This document shows, one piece after another, positions 12,080 through 22,447 of a DNA stretch of 64,000 bases. Origin of the DNA: Stemphylium vesicarium. Lineage: Eukaryota > Ascomycota > Dothideomycetes > Pleosporales > Pleosporaceae. A program made the position numbers and the translations under genes. Location of the stretch: assembly GCA_004380135.1 (NCBI GenBank), contig QXCR01000042.1, positions 1 to 64,000 of the forward strand. The letters run 5' to 3'. Numbering within the stretch: the first letter of the stretch is position 1; each line of letters starts with the position of its first letter. The notes under the pieces are model-generated. The model saw only the letters and a program-made list of their open reading frames with translations. It ran no database searches and had not been told where the DNA came from.

Positions 12080-13234
12080 ATGCGCCTCTTCAGCGCGCCT
12101 CCCGCCATGCTCGGCCTTATCGCGTTCGCATATCTTCCCGCAGCCCTCGCGAAGCCATACCCACCAGCCCATTTCGAGGAATTCCAAGACTACCACAACG
12201 CTTCCCTAGTTGAAAAGCGCGCCTGCGACGGCACTCCTTGTGGTTTCGACGGCTGGCTGTGCTGCCCGTCTGGCTCAACATGCTTTACCGACTCCAACAA
12301 TCAGGCGCAATGCGACTCGAGCGGTAGTGCCAACACGCAAGCAGGAGGATACTGGCAGTACCACACGACGACTTATGTTGAGACGGTCGGCCTCGTCACC
12401 AAGACCGAAGTCGTCAGCTCGTATATTCCCGCGACCGCGACACAGACATGCAAGGACTCGCAGAACCCGTGCGGCTCGACCTGCTGCGACTCTGGCTTTT
12501 ACTGCCTCACGGCCGGCAAATGCGCGCTGATTGCTGGCGGCAGCTCTGGAGGTATTACGCCCTCCGCCCCTCTTCGGCCCACTAGCTCAGGCGTTGTCAT
12601 AGTCACCTACACCGGTACCCCGACCGAAACCGTTCCCTTCCAGACGCCCATCCCCACAGGCGCAGCCGGCAGCGGCCTCGTCGCAACCGAGGATGACAGC
12701 GGCGGCCTCAGCGGCGGCGCCATTGCTGGTATCGTCATCGGCGTTATCCTGGGTATATTGCTTCTTCTCCTGCTCTGCCTCTTCTGCTGCGCGCGCGCTC
12801 TCTTCGACACCGTCCTCGCCATCTTCGGCATCGGCAAGAAGCGCAAGCACAGCCACGAAGAGACTTACATCGAAGAGCACCACCACTCCGGCGGCGCGGC
12901 TGGCGGTCGCTGGTACGGCGGTGGTCGTCCTGCGCGTCCTTCGCGCGCTGGCTCCGAGAAGCACAGCGTCGGTGGCAAGAAGGGTCTTGGTCTTGCTGCC
13001 GCTCTTGGTGGCATCGGGCTTGCGCTCGGCCTCAAGAAGCATCACGATCATAAGCAGGATGATAAGAGCACGACTGTTAGCGGCACGTCGTACATGTACA
13101 GTGATTACACGAGTACCAGTAAGTCAAAAACGTTTTTCTGGTGGTGATTGAATGGAATGCTAACAATTCATCTAGGCAGCGCAAGTTCTTCGGACCGCCA
13201 CACACGCCGAACACATCACTCGTCAAGACGATAG
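12080..13234 (+). CDS. Secreted-type single-pass membrane protein with two Cys-rich modules
   Basis: Exons 12080..13118 and 13176..13234 encode 365 aa. Residues 1-24 form a signal peptide ending ALA. A six-Cys module (C..C..CC..C..C, about residues 48-79) and a second six-Cys module (about 131-157) follow. They are separated by a Thr/Ser/Tyr-rich spacer. A Thr/Pro/Gly stalk leads to one long Gly/Ile/Leu-rich transmembrane helix near residues 215-240. A Cys patch, then a His/Gly/Lys-rich cytosolic tail, closes the chain. The second exon supplies an Arg/Ser/His-rich end. The layout resembles fungal wall-sensor or wall-anchored plasma-membrane proteins, but the Cys modules match no family I can name. 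Confidence 0.8.
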
Positions 13235-13809
13235 TCTTGCATCGGCTTCCCCCCAAAACCACCAGAAAAATTCCAACAAAAACTCATACTTCGACTGTAC
13301 AATGATTACCAGCAGTTTTTTTTTCGCAGTAGCTAGCACCGCTGCTAGGCCCGCGTTTCTATCCAGCATGTTTTCATACTCTTTTTTTTTTATGGGAAAG
13401 GGGGGGCAAAGAGAGTTCGTACACATCATCAGCCTCTCCTCCTATTGGCGTTCTAGCGTTTTCCGCTGTAATAGCGATGAGGATATGTGTTTTCTTTTTC
13501 CCTCTTTTTCACTCTTCATGCGATGAAGCGGATGAAGTTCGCTTAATGATGGCATGCATATGTTTGTGTATGCGAGAAATACGAGATTATGGGATATGGG
13601 ATGGGTTATGTATATTGATGCATGGAATGAGGAATGAAGCTCGGGAATGGGCTGTGAATATCAACGTCAATTCTTCACAAATTCTGGTTTTGGTTTGGTG
13701 TGATGCGATATTGATGTACTTGTTGTGCTACTTGCTGGATGACGAGAAGCCAGGGCAAGCGACCGGCTACTGCTGTTGACTATCTTGAACTGGTTTCCGT
13801 CCAAAACAC
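13235..13809. other. Intergenic between convergent genes
   Basis: About 575 bp of 3' flanks. T-rich runs occur at 13316-13324 and 13381-13391. A short frame at 13302-13526 has no start context or domain support. Nothing else is seen. Confidence 0.4.
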
Positions 13810-15005
13810 TCAGATGGACATTGTACAGGTCCAGGATGCCCTATAACTATAAGATGAATGATGTGCAGAGAACGACACGAAGAACCGTTCAATATCTACC
13901 TCAAACTCGAGTGATCTGAATGAAGAGTCGCGTTGCGGAGCGCTATTCTCGACTCGACCCAAGACGTGAGATACATATTGACACCAACACGGTAAGGCCT
14001 GTATCTCTACTTTGAACGGAGTGCTGAAAGGACCCAACAAGATTGTTGGCATTGGAGTCACCATCAAACCACCATAGCTACCGACCACGGAATTCGGTGG
14101 TGGGTACCGAGAGAGGAGCGGTCGATCTAGAACTACCAGTGCTAATTCAAGCATATCTCCGGATAGCTTGGTGGGCAAGCTCGCCTTCAGCGATTTGAAG
14201 GTTTCAGTCAAGTTCGCGGTTGGTGAAGGGACATACTGGCCGCCCCTTTTTGTGACCGACGGACGTCTGGGTTTCGTGGGGACACCACAGTACACCATTG
14301 GATCTTCGCTGACTTCTCGGGGCGTAGAATGGACGATTTCCAACATGTCTCCATTCTGCATGTTTCCAGGAGACAGTGCTGAGTACGTGTTCGGGGACCC
14401 GATCTCTGACATGGTTGCGCAGCTGATGGCCGAAGGCGTTGCTGATCATTACTAGAACCTCACTTCCAATACAAGGCAGACACTAACTCACGGGCGGCAG
14501 GACTGGGCGCATACACCATGCTTTCTATAACCGCATGTCTCTTCATCCATCTCTCGATCTTTTGCGGTTCCACCTCGAGACCTCTCACACGGAATGTAAG
14601 ATCAGCCTTGTCTGTCTAAACGAGCGCTCGTTGTTGGCGACGTCTAACGATGGCCTTCATCTCGTCAGGTTTAATGTTCTTGTCGAGCTTCCAGTGGGTC
14701 AGGCGAGATCTGTATTGGCGGATTCTATATGAGCTGTCAGATCCATCATTGTCGTGTGCCGCATACCACAAGTAGACTTACTCGGCATGGAATCCGTAGC
14801 CTTCCTCGACCAGTCTCTTCACTTCAGGAAGCGGCCGCTTCTCAGTAATGTGAAGTTGGATGATTAGTTCTTTGTAGGGCTCCCAGTCGCTTTCGCGTAG
14901 AGTTCGAGCCTTCTTCTTGCGTGTTTCCATAGTTGCAACTGCATAGAGATCCGAGGCCGGGGGATCTGGCGTATAGAACCCCAAGAAGCCTAGATCCTGA
15001 TCCAT
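13810..15005 (-). pseudogene. Clr5-domain protein interrupted by one in-frame amber codon
   Basis: Three exons: 15005..14782, 14724..14492 and 14441..13810, 363 codons, with canonical GTAAGT and GTGAGT donors. Exon 1 plus the start of exon 2 encode a Clr5 domain: WEPYKELIIQLH, the KRPLPEV turn, EEGYGFHAE, then RQYRSRLTHWKLDKNIK. Codon 111 is TAG (14616-14618). The same frame continues without break through RVRGLEVEP and IERWMKRH, which look like a normal Clr5-protein tail, then through exon 3 (about 210 codons) to the final stop. Only this codon breaks the gene. A truncated 110-aa protein would still contain the Clr5 domain, usually found at the N-terminus of fungal putative regulators. Alternatives are a sequence error, a young pseudogene, or readthrough or editing of UAG. 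Confidence 0.7.
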
Positions 15006-15185
15006 GTGCGGTGAGGTAACTACTTCGGAGGGTTCGTCCGAGTAGGTAGATGCACTTGACTCTACGAGTGATTGTCGAAAATGATTTAACGGGGTATCTA
15101 CATCGAGAAAGGGACTTGTGATTCAACAAAGAATGGTCTGAATCTGGCCGGAGGTGTTGCGTTGGTATAGGCGATGCCGCCGTGT

Positions 15186-15191
15186 TTTATA
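15186..15191 (-). promoter_or_regulatory. TATA-like box of the Clr5 gene
   Basis: On the minus strand TATAAA lies about 180 bp before the ATG at 15005. Its spacing is compatible with a core promoter; there is no other evidence. Confidence 0.35.
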
Positions 15192-15349
15192 CGCCAGGCC
15201 GAGTGCAGAATGACGACAAGCCGGGTTTGCTTTCATTGGGCGTGAGGCAGAAGTACGATTCCTGCAAGCCACTTTTATTTAACGGGTGGCGTCTCCCCGA
15301 ACGCCCAAGCGCAACCGGTGTGGTTCCTGAGCCAATAAGGCCACTACAA

Positions 15350-15516
15350 GCAAAAGTACAATGCTCGACTTGCATCTGCGTGACAGAGCGACGCATGCAA
15401 AAGTACAAGATTTGACGCTTCGGTACAGCAGGGATCCACTGAGGTTTTGTTAACTCAAATGCTCTGGTGGCCTAGTGGGTGTTTTGCTGTGAGAAGCCTC
15501 GATAGCAAAAGTACAA
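15350..15516 (+). repeat. Three dispersed copies of a 12-bp word
   Basis: GCAAAAGTACAA occurs exactly at 15350-15361, 15397-15408 and 15505-15516, always in the same orientation. The copies start 47 and 108 bp apart. They sit in the shared upstream region of the Clr5 gene and uba1. They could be binding sites or remnants of a short duplication. Confidence 0.6.
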
Positions 15517-16504
15517 TAGAGTGGTATACAGCAATCCTACCGGGCGCTGCTGCAAATTACTCTTCGAAGTTAACTCCGGTCTCTATTTCGACCTCTTACG
15601 CCAGAACCATACGAAATGCACTTTGCAAGCCAGTCAACAGAGACCCTTGCAGCCATCATCTTTGGGTTGCTTCAGATCGCCATCGCGCTCACATCGCTTT
15701 GGCAGCAGCGGCAACTTCGCCAGGCATATCGTTAGTATTGTAGCTGGAACTCCAGGCCTAGATACTAATGAAGTTTTAGAACAAGGAAGCGACCGCCGGC
15801 GATATACAATTTGAGGTTGCAGATGGTATCGATTTAACAAGGTACGGATATCCTAACAAGATATCGAGTATCTAGCGAGGCTAACATGCAACAAAGTCGA
15901 GATGCAAGGACGAGGCTGTTGTGTGACTGTGTCGATGAAGGTGTTTGTTTGACAGTGTTGAACCAGACTGTAGCGTGCCAGGAAAGGGTTGACAAGCTAA
16001 GGAAGGCTCATTCTGAGAAGGCAGGTGTCATCAGGCGAAGGTCGAAGACGGATTATTCAGAGTTTCAGAATACAATACAGAAGCGTGGATGTATTGACCA
16101 TTGCCCGTAAAAATTGCAAAGAAGATGCTAGGGTGGGTGATGTGAAATCGAGTGCCGGGTAGAAAGCCAGCCTACCTGCGTGCCAAGATTAAAGTGGGAT
16201 GGCGCTACTGTGGAGCTCCAGCACCTTCGCTGTGACAAGTACTCACGTAATAGCCACTGCCACCTGCTGCCTCTTTGGTACCTTCCACTCCCTATCTCTT
16301 TCTACCAATCTACCCCAACACACGACAAACTGGTTGATCTCGTTTGTCTCGACCACACACCAACAACACCACTTACTACCCCGCGATCGTCAAGGCGCCC
16401 GCGACCGCCCTACGTGACAGCTTCCAGGCTCCAAAACAGTCGGCAAACTGGGGAAGAGGCACCAGGCCGACGAGGACGCTCGTCCCAGCAAGAAAGGAAA
16501 GGTT

Positions 16505-19500
16505 ATGACAGTGAGTGCGCCTCGTGGATAAGAAGGCGCGGGTGGTGGTTGCGCGGCTGCATAGCCTCCGCCTCCGCCTCCGCCACTCGCACGCATGCCT
16601 GAATGTATACTAACACACCAAAGGAAAAGATGCAGGTCGATAGCCCTGCCACTGCCGTCGAGCAGCTCAAGGAAGCCTCGGGCAACAATGGCGACATCGA
16701 CGAGTCCCTCTACAGCAGACAGCTGTACGTGTTGGGCCATGAGGCCATGAAGCGCATGGGCTCATCAAATGTGCTTATTGCTGGTCTGCGAGGTCTCGGA
16801 GTTGAGATCGCGAAGAACATCGCTCTTGCCGGAGTCAAGTCGCTGACCCTCTACGACCCCAAGCCCGCCGCTCTCGCCGATCTTTCGTCACAGTTCTTCC
16901 TCACCCCCGACGACGTAGGAAAGCCGCGCGCCTCCATCACCGTGCCCCGCGTCTCCGAACTCAACCCATACACACCCGTCCAGGAATTCAGCGGAGGAGA
17001 CCTGACGTCAGACCTGTCGCAATTAAAGCAGTTCCAGGTCGTTGTCCTGACAGACACTCTGTTGGAGGACCAAATCAAGATTGCAGACTACTGCCATGAG
17101 AGTGGCATCTACATTGTCATCACCGACACATACGGCCTTTTCGGTACTATCTTTACCGACTTCGGCAAGAACTTCACCATCGGCGACCCCACGGGTGAGA
17201 ACGTCAACAACGGCATCATTGCCGGCATCGACGAGGAGGGTATTGTGTCAGCATTGGATGAGACAAGACACGGTCTCGAGGACGGTGATTGGGTTACATT
17301 CTCTGAAGTTGAGGGTATGGAGGCTCTCAATGGCTGCGCGCCTCGCAAGATTGAGGTCAAGGGACCCTACACCTTCTCTATCGGAGATGTATCAGGACTG
17401 GGCGAATATAAGAGGGGAGGCCAGTTCATCCAGGTTAAGATGCCCAAGATTATCAACTTCGAGCCATTCAGCAAGCAGCTGAAGAAGCCCGAACTTCTCA
17501 TCTCTGACTTCGCCAAGTTTGACCGACCGCAACAATTGCACGTCGGAATTCAGGCCATCCACAAGTTTGCGACCCTCCACAAGGGCGAGTTCCCGCGTCC
17601 TCACCACGAGGCCGATGCGACGGAGCTGTTCAAAATTGCGCAGGAAATTGCAGGTCAAGGCGAGGAGAAGGTTGAGCTGGACGAGAAGCTTATCAAGGAG
17701 CTCAGCTATCAAGCACGTGGTGACCTCAGCCCTGTCGCCGCATTTTTCGGTGGAATGGCCGCCCAGGAAGTGCTGAAGTCTGTGTCCGGAAAGTTCCACC
17801 CCATCGTTCAGTTCCTATACTTCGACTCGCTGGAATCTATCCCCACTTCATCAACTCGTTCAGAAGAGCAATGCGCTCCGATTGGATCACGCTACGACGG
17901 CCAGATCGCCGTGTTGGGACAGGAGTACCAGAAGAAGCTCAGCAACGTCAAGCAGTTCCTCGTCGGTGCGGGCGCCATCGGATGTGAGATGCTGAAGAAC
18001 TGGGCTATGATGGGTTTGGGTACTGGTCCTGAAGGCAAGATCACCGTGACCGACAACGACCAGATCGAGAAGAGCAACTTGAACCGCCAATTCCTGTTCC
18101 GACCTGCCGATGTCGGTAAGTTGAAGAGCGATGCCGCCGCAAAGGCTGTGCAGGTCATGAACCCGGATTTGAGTGGAAAGATTGTCACACTGCAAGACAA
18201 GGTCGGTCCCGAGACCGAGCACATCTTCAACGAGGAGTTCTGGAACTCACTGGATGGTGTTACCAACGCTCTGGACAACGTGGAAGCTCGCACATATGTT
18301 GACCGACGATGTGTGTTCTTCCGCAAGCCTCTGCTCGACAGCGGTACTCTTGGTACCAAGGGTAACACTCAAGTCGTTCTGCCATTCATCACAGAGTCCT
18401 ACTCTTCATCGCAAGATCCACCAGAGAAGTCTTTCCCCATGTGCACACTAAGGAGTTTCCCCAACCGGATCGAGCACACTATTGCTTGGGCACGAGAGTC
18501 TTTCGATTCCTTGTTCGTCAAGGGACCTGAGATTGTCAACCTTTACTTGTCGCAACCCGACTACCTTGGTGCGTCGCTGAAGCAGTCTGGTAACGAGAAG
18601 CAGACTTTGGAGACCCTGCGAGACTTCTTGGTGACTGAGAAGCCGTTGACCTTTGATGACTGCATCATCTGGGCTCGTCATCAGTTTGAAAAGAACTACA
18701 ACCACTCAATCGCACAACTACTCTACAACTTCCCCAAGGACTCTAAGACTGGATCTGGTCAGCCATTCTGGTCAGGACCCAAGCGCGCACCCGACCCATC
18801 GAAGTTTGACCCCTCAAACCCTACCCACTTCACCTATGTTGAAGCTGCCGCGACTCTGCATGCCTTCAACTACGGCATCAAGCCAAACGCATCGCGAGAA
18901 CACTATGTTGAAGTGCTGAGCGACATGATTGTTCCTGACTTCCAGCCTGATCCTACCGTCAAGATTCAGGCGGACGAGAAGGAGCCCGACCCGAATGCCA
19001 ACCAGGCTGGCGGTGATGACAACGAGTCTCTTGACAGCATCATCAATCAATTGCCAGAGCCAAAATCTTTGGCCGGATTCAAGCTTGAGCCCGTTGAGTT
19101 TGAAAAGGACGATGACACCAACCACCACATCGACTTCATCACCGCGGCTAGCAATCTCCGTGCCGAGAATTACAAGATCGAGCAAGCGGACCGTCACAAG
19201 ACCAAGTTCATTGCTGGCAAGATTATTCCCGCGATTGCCACGACTACAGCGCTTGTCACTGGTCTCGTCAACCTCGAGCTGTACAAGATCATTGACGGCA
19301 AGACCGACATTGAGCAATACAAGAACGGCTTCATCAACTTGGCGTTGCCATTCTTCGGTTTCAGTGAGCCGATAGCTAGCCCGAAGGGTAAATACAAGAG
19401 TCACGAAGGCGACGTCACCATTGACAAGTTGTGGGACCGTTTCGAGGTAGACGACATTCCTCTCAAGGACTTTGTCGATCTTTTCGAGAAGAAGGGTCTC

Positions 19501-19772
19501 TCGATCCAGATGATCAGTTCTGGAGTCAGCCTGCTATACGCATCCTTCTATCCTCCATCGAAATTGAAGGACAGGATGCCCTTGACGTAAGTTACCTGTA
19601 CCACTCAACTAATTCAGGAACTAACACACCACGCAGGATGAGCAAGTTGGTTGAGCACGTCAGCAAGAAGCCCGTACCAAGCCACCAGAAGAACGTCATC
19701 TTCGAGATCACGGCGGAGGACCAGAATGAAGAGGATGTCGAGATACCTTATGTGATGGTCAAGCTCAAGTAG
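16505..19772 (+). CDS. uba1: Ubiquitin-activating enzyme E1
   Basis: Exons used here are 16505..16510, 16624..19586 and 19637..19772, about 1034 aa, close to the usual fungal E1 length. The inactive adenylation half starts near residue 30 with SRQLYVLG and GLRGLG. The active adenylation half has the ATP motif GAGAIGCEMLKNW and DNDQIEKSNLNRQFLF. The catalytic cysteine is in FPMCTLRSFPN. The C-terminal ubiquitin-fold region ends DVEIPYVMVKLK across the last intron. The enzyme adenylates ubiquitin and passes it as a thioester to E2 enzymes in cytosol and nucleus. The start is uncertain. The stretch 16441-16504 reads in frame as KRHQADEDARPSKKGKV, a basic NLS-like tail joined to the ATG at 16505. 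It has no upstream ATG, so a further 5' exon may exist. Confidence 0.95.
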
Positions 19773-20113
19773 ACGTTCGGCTGCTTTGCTTTGCTAGTGA
19801 TGTGGAGAAGATTGGGTTGGTCTCGGAAACTGGATGCAACTGATCATGATACGAATTAGACGAGCATAGCTTGCATGAATAGAAATTACACTCAATTCTG
19901 TTATGCATCGCAATGAAGATGCGAGTTCTGAGGTGTTCCGGGTTTGATACGCAAATGCGGTCATTGGTGCCGAATGTCGGATGACATCGTGGGGCAAATT
20001 GCCAAGAAGTGCAGCCGCATCGCGGAAGCTGATTATCAAGCCTCTAGGACTTTCCTTTAGCACGCAACAATGTAGACCCAACACCCGCCCATACAACCAT
20101 AATCACAACTACC
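19773..20113. other. Intergenic between uba1 and nbp35
   Basis: About 340 bp holding the 3' flank of uba1 and the promoter of the Fe-S factor gene. No other feature is seen. Confidence 0.4.
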
Positions 20114-21212
20114 ATGGCGCCCTCGTTAGAAGAGCCAGTACAGGTGGATTTCGAAGCGCCCCTCAAAGCAGCGCCCAAGCTCGTTGCGCCTGAACCAGGT
20201 CGGTTTGCCCCGCCACCCCTCGCTCCGCGACTCTAGCACAGCAGGCCACTAACGAAGTAATCCAGAACACTGTCCTGGACCGGAATCGTCTACAGCTGGT
20301 CAGGCAGATTCCTGCGCAGGATGCCCGAACCAGGCAATTTGCGCGTCCGCGCCCAAAGGCCCCGACCCTGACATTCCTCTCATAACCGCGCGCCTCTCCT
20401 CGGTCAAACACAAGATACTCGTTCTATCCGGCAAAGGTGGCGTAGGAAAATCGACATTCAGCACAATGCTTTCGCACGGCTTCGCATCGAATCCCCAATC
20501 TACCGTCGGTCTCATGGACACGGATATTTGCGGCCCAAGCATACCGAAGATGATGGGTGTAGAAGAGGAGACAATACATGTTAGTGGAGAGGGTTGGGAG
20601 CCGGTATGGGTTAGCGAGAACCTCGGAGTCATGAGCGTGCAGTTTATGCTGCCAAATCGCGACGACGCGGTGATTTGGCGCGGTGCGAAGAAGAATGGAC
20701 TAATCAAGAAGTTCCTAATGGATGTGACATGGGGCGAGCTGGACTTTCTCATCGTGGATACACCACCAGGCACATCGGACGAGCATCTCTCGGTGAACTC
20801 GTTCCTCAAAGCGTCAGGTGTCGACGGTGCAGTCCTCGTATCTACACCACAGGAGGTTTCGCTTCTCGACGTACGGAAGGAGATTGATTTCTGCAGAAAA
20901 GCTGGGATACCCATTCTTGGGATTGTGGAAAATATGAGCGGCTTCGTGTGTCCGGGATGCAAACATGAGAGCCAGATTTTCAGGGCCAGCACAGGTGGAG
21001 CGGCAAGGTTGGCCAAGGATCAAAATATACCATACCTAGGCGCGGTCCCGTTGGACCCTAGAATAGGCATGGCTTGCGACTTTGGCGAGAGCTTCTTGAC
21101 GGCATATCCAGATAGTCCGGCGTGTGCTGCAATTCAAGAGGTTGTACGGAGAGTGGGGGAGGAAATAGGGCTGAGCAGAGAAGAGGTGTTGCCAACGGAT
21201 GAGGAAGCCTGA
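20114..21212 (+). CDS. nbp35: Cytosolic Fe-S cluster assembly factor Nbp35
   Basis: Exons 20114..20198 and 20266..21212 encode 343 aa. The splice junction restores the N-terminal ferredoxin-like four-Cys motif: EHCPGP, then SCAGCPNQAIC. This motif separates Nbp35 from its partner Cfd1. The P-loop is GKGGVGKST. DTDICGPSIPKMMG and IVDTPPGTSDEH are the Mrp/Nbp35 ATPase signatures. The C-terminal CxxC pair that bridges a shared 4Fe-4S cluster is FVCPGC. With Cfd1 the protein forms the scaffold that builds Fe-S clusters for cytosolic and nuclear proteins. All key cysteines are present, so the gene should be functional. It lies 340 bp after uba1 on the same strand. Confidence 0.95.
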
Positions 21213-22447
21213 AGTCGTTCAACTGGCTGAACAGGAATAGCCGGCAAGGAGGTGACATTCGTCCTCGGCTTTATCAGCGAATGTTTCGGTCGTGTGGATA
21301 CCAAATATGAAGATGAACAGTTCAATCAATGCATTCACGCATACCAACCGGGGCGCTTTAGTTCATTCGGTCCGTAAAGAGTATACTTTGCAGGAACATG
21401 AAAGTAGCTTACGAGTGCGCTTCACGCAAGCATAGTAGATCGCCATTTGCTCAAACACAGTACGGGTAATTTTGATGGGCTATCATAACTGCTTTTCGTG
21501 CCCATGCGAGGGACAGCAATATCTGTGTGGCAGCAACGAGACTACTGTACACCGACACTCAAATGTCACAGGATCCAATACCTGGACGCCCATCGCGTCG
21601 TGCTAGCAAAGCCACTTCGCCCCTCTTGCAACCGTCATGCAACTGGCACAACAGCGGCGTCGTGCGATCTTCGTGTGGCAGGAGTGACGCGGGAGATTAT
21701 GAGTGGACCAACAGCCACACACAGCCACTTAGGCTCCGTCATTGAGTGGCACTATGCAATGCTTGGCGAAGATAGCGGTAGCTTGGCGTGCAGGTAAAAA
21801 GCTTGCCTGGGAGGCCTGTGGCGCGGAAGGCAGTCGTGAGCTCATAGATCTCGCAGCCGCTCCGATTTATGAGCAGCGAAAGGACGAAAAAAGCAACAAG
21901 GGGGTGTGATAATCAAGGCGCGTTGGCTTCAGATTAGCGTATCTGACCCTTGTGAAGATGGTGATAGGCCCACTCTCACGATCCACCTGTTGACCGCGGT
22001 TGCGGGCGGAGTGGAAATGGCTCGAGGGTGTCATGGGCACGCGGCTAGCGGCAGCCCCATCCCTGCCGTCTCCGTGCCATCACTTACTGGCATAACAACT
22101 TTCTTGAATTAAGCCTAGAGGCTGATTCACTTGGCTCCAGCCTCTTCCTCCAGACATCCTTACACTCAACCCCACCTGCATCGCCGTGATACCCAGAGCG
22201 AAGTTTTTTGTCGCTCAATTGCCCTTTTCGCGACAAGTTTCGCGACATCAGCTTGTGCCGCGCATAGCATCTTGCGCCCAAGCTTACCTAGTAGCGCCTG
22301 AGCGCATTGCAGCTGTGAGTCTTTCCCGGGGCGCAATTGAGTCACTCGACTGACCGAAGCGTCGTTCTATAGACATTTCTATACGCGTTTGCTCAAGACT
22401 TGCTTTTATTCCATCATATCGAACCGTAATCGCGACCGACTTCCATC
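21213..22447. other. Intergenic
   Basis: About 1.2 kb upstream of the PhoD-like gene. The last 150 bp have the pyrimidine-rich, CAATTG-containing look of a fungal leader. Short frames here lack domains. No RNA gene or repeat is recognised. Confidence 0.4.

Larger units (their letters stand above)
15006..16440. other. Divergent promoter region between Clr5 gene and uba1
   Basis: About 1.4 kb. It includes a GCCAAT motif at 15331-15336 and three copies of a 12-base word listed separately. A pyrimidine-rich, CACACA-rich leader lies before uba1 (16270-16390). A 74-codon frame at 15886-16110 shows no domain or signal and is not called. Confidence 0.45.

Noticed and set aside
14616..14648. A 33-nt intron that would remove the Clr5 amber codon
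   Set aside because: The donor GTTAGA is poor and the length is below normal fungal introns.
18814..19404. Minus-strand frame of 196 codons
   Set aside because: Antisense shadow of uba1.
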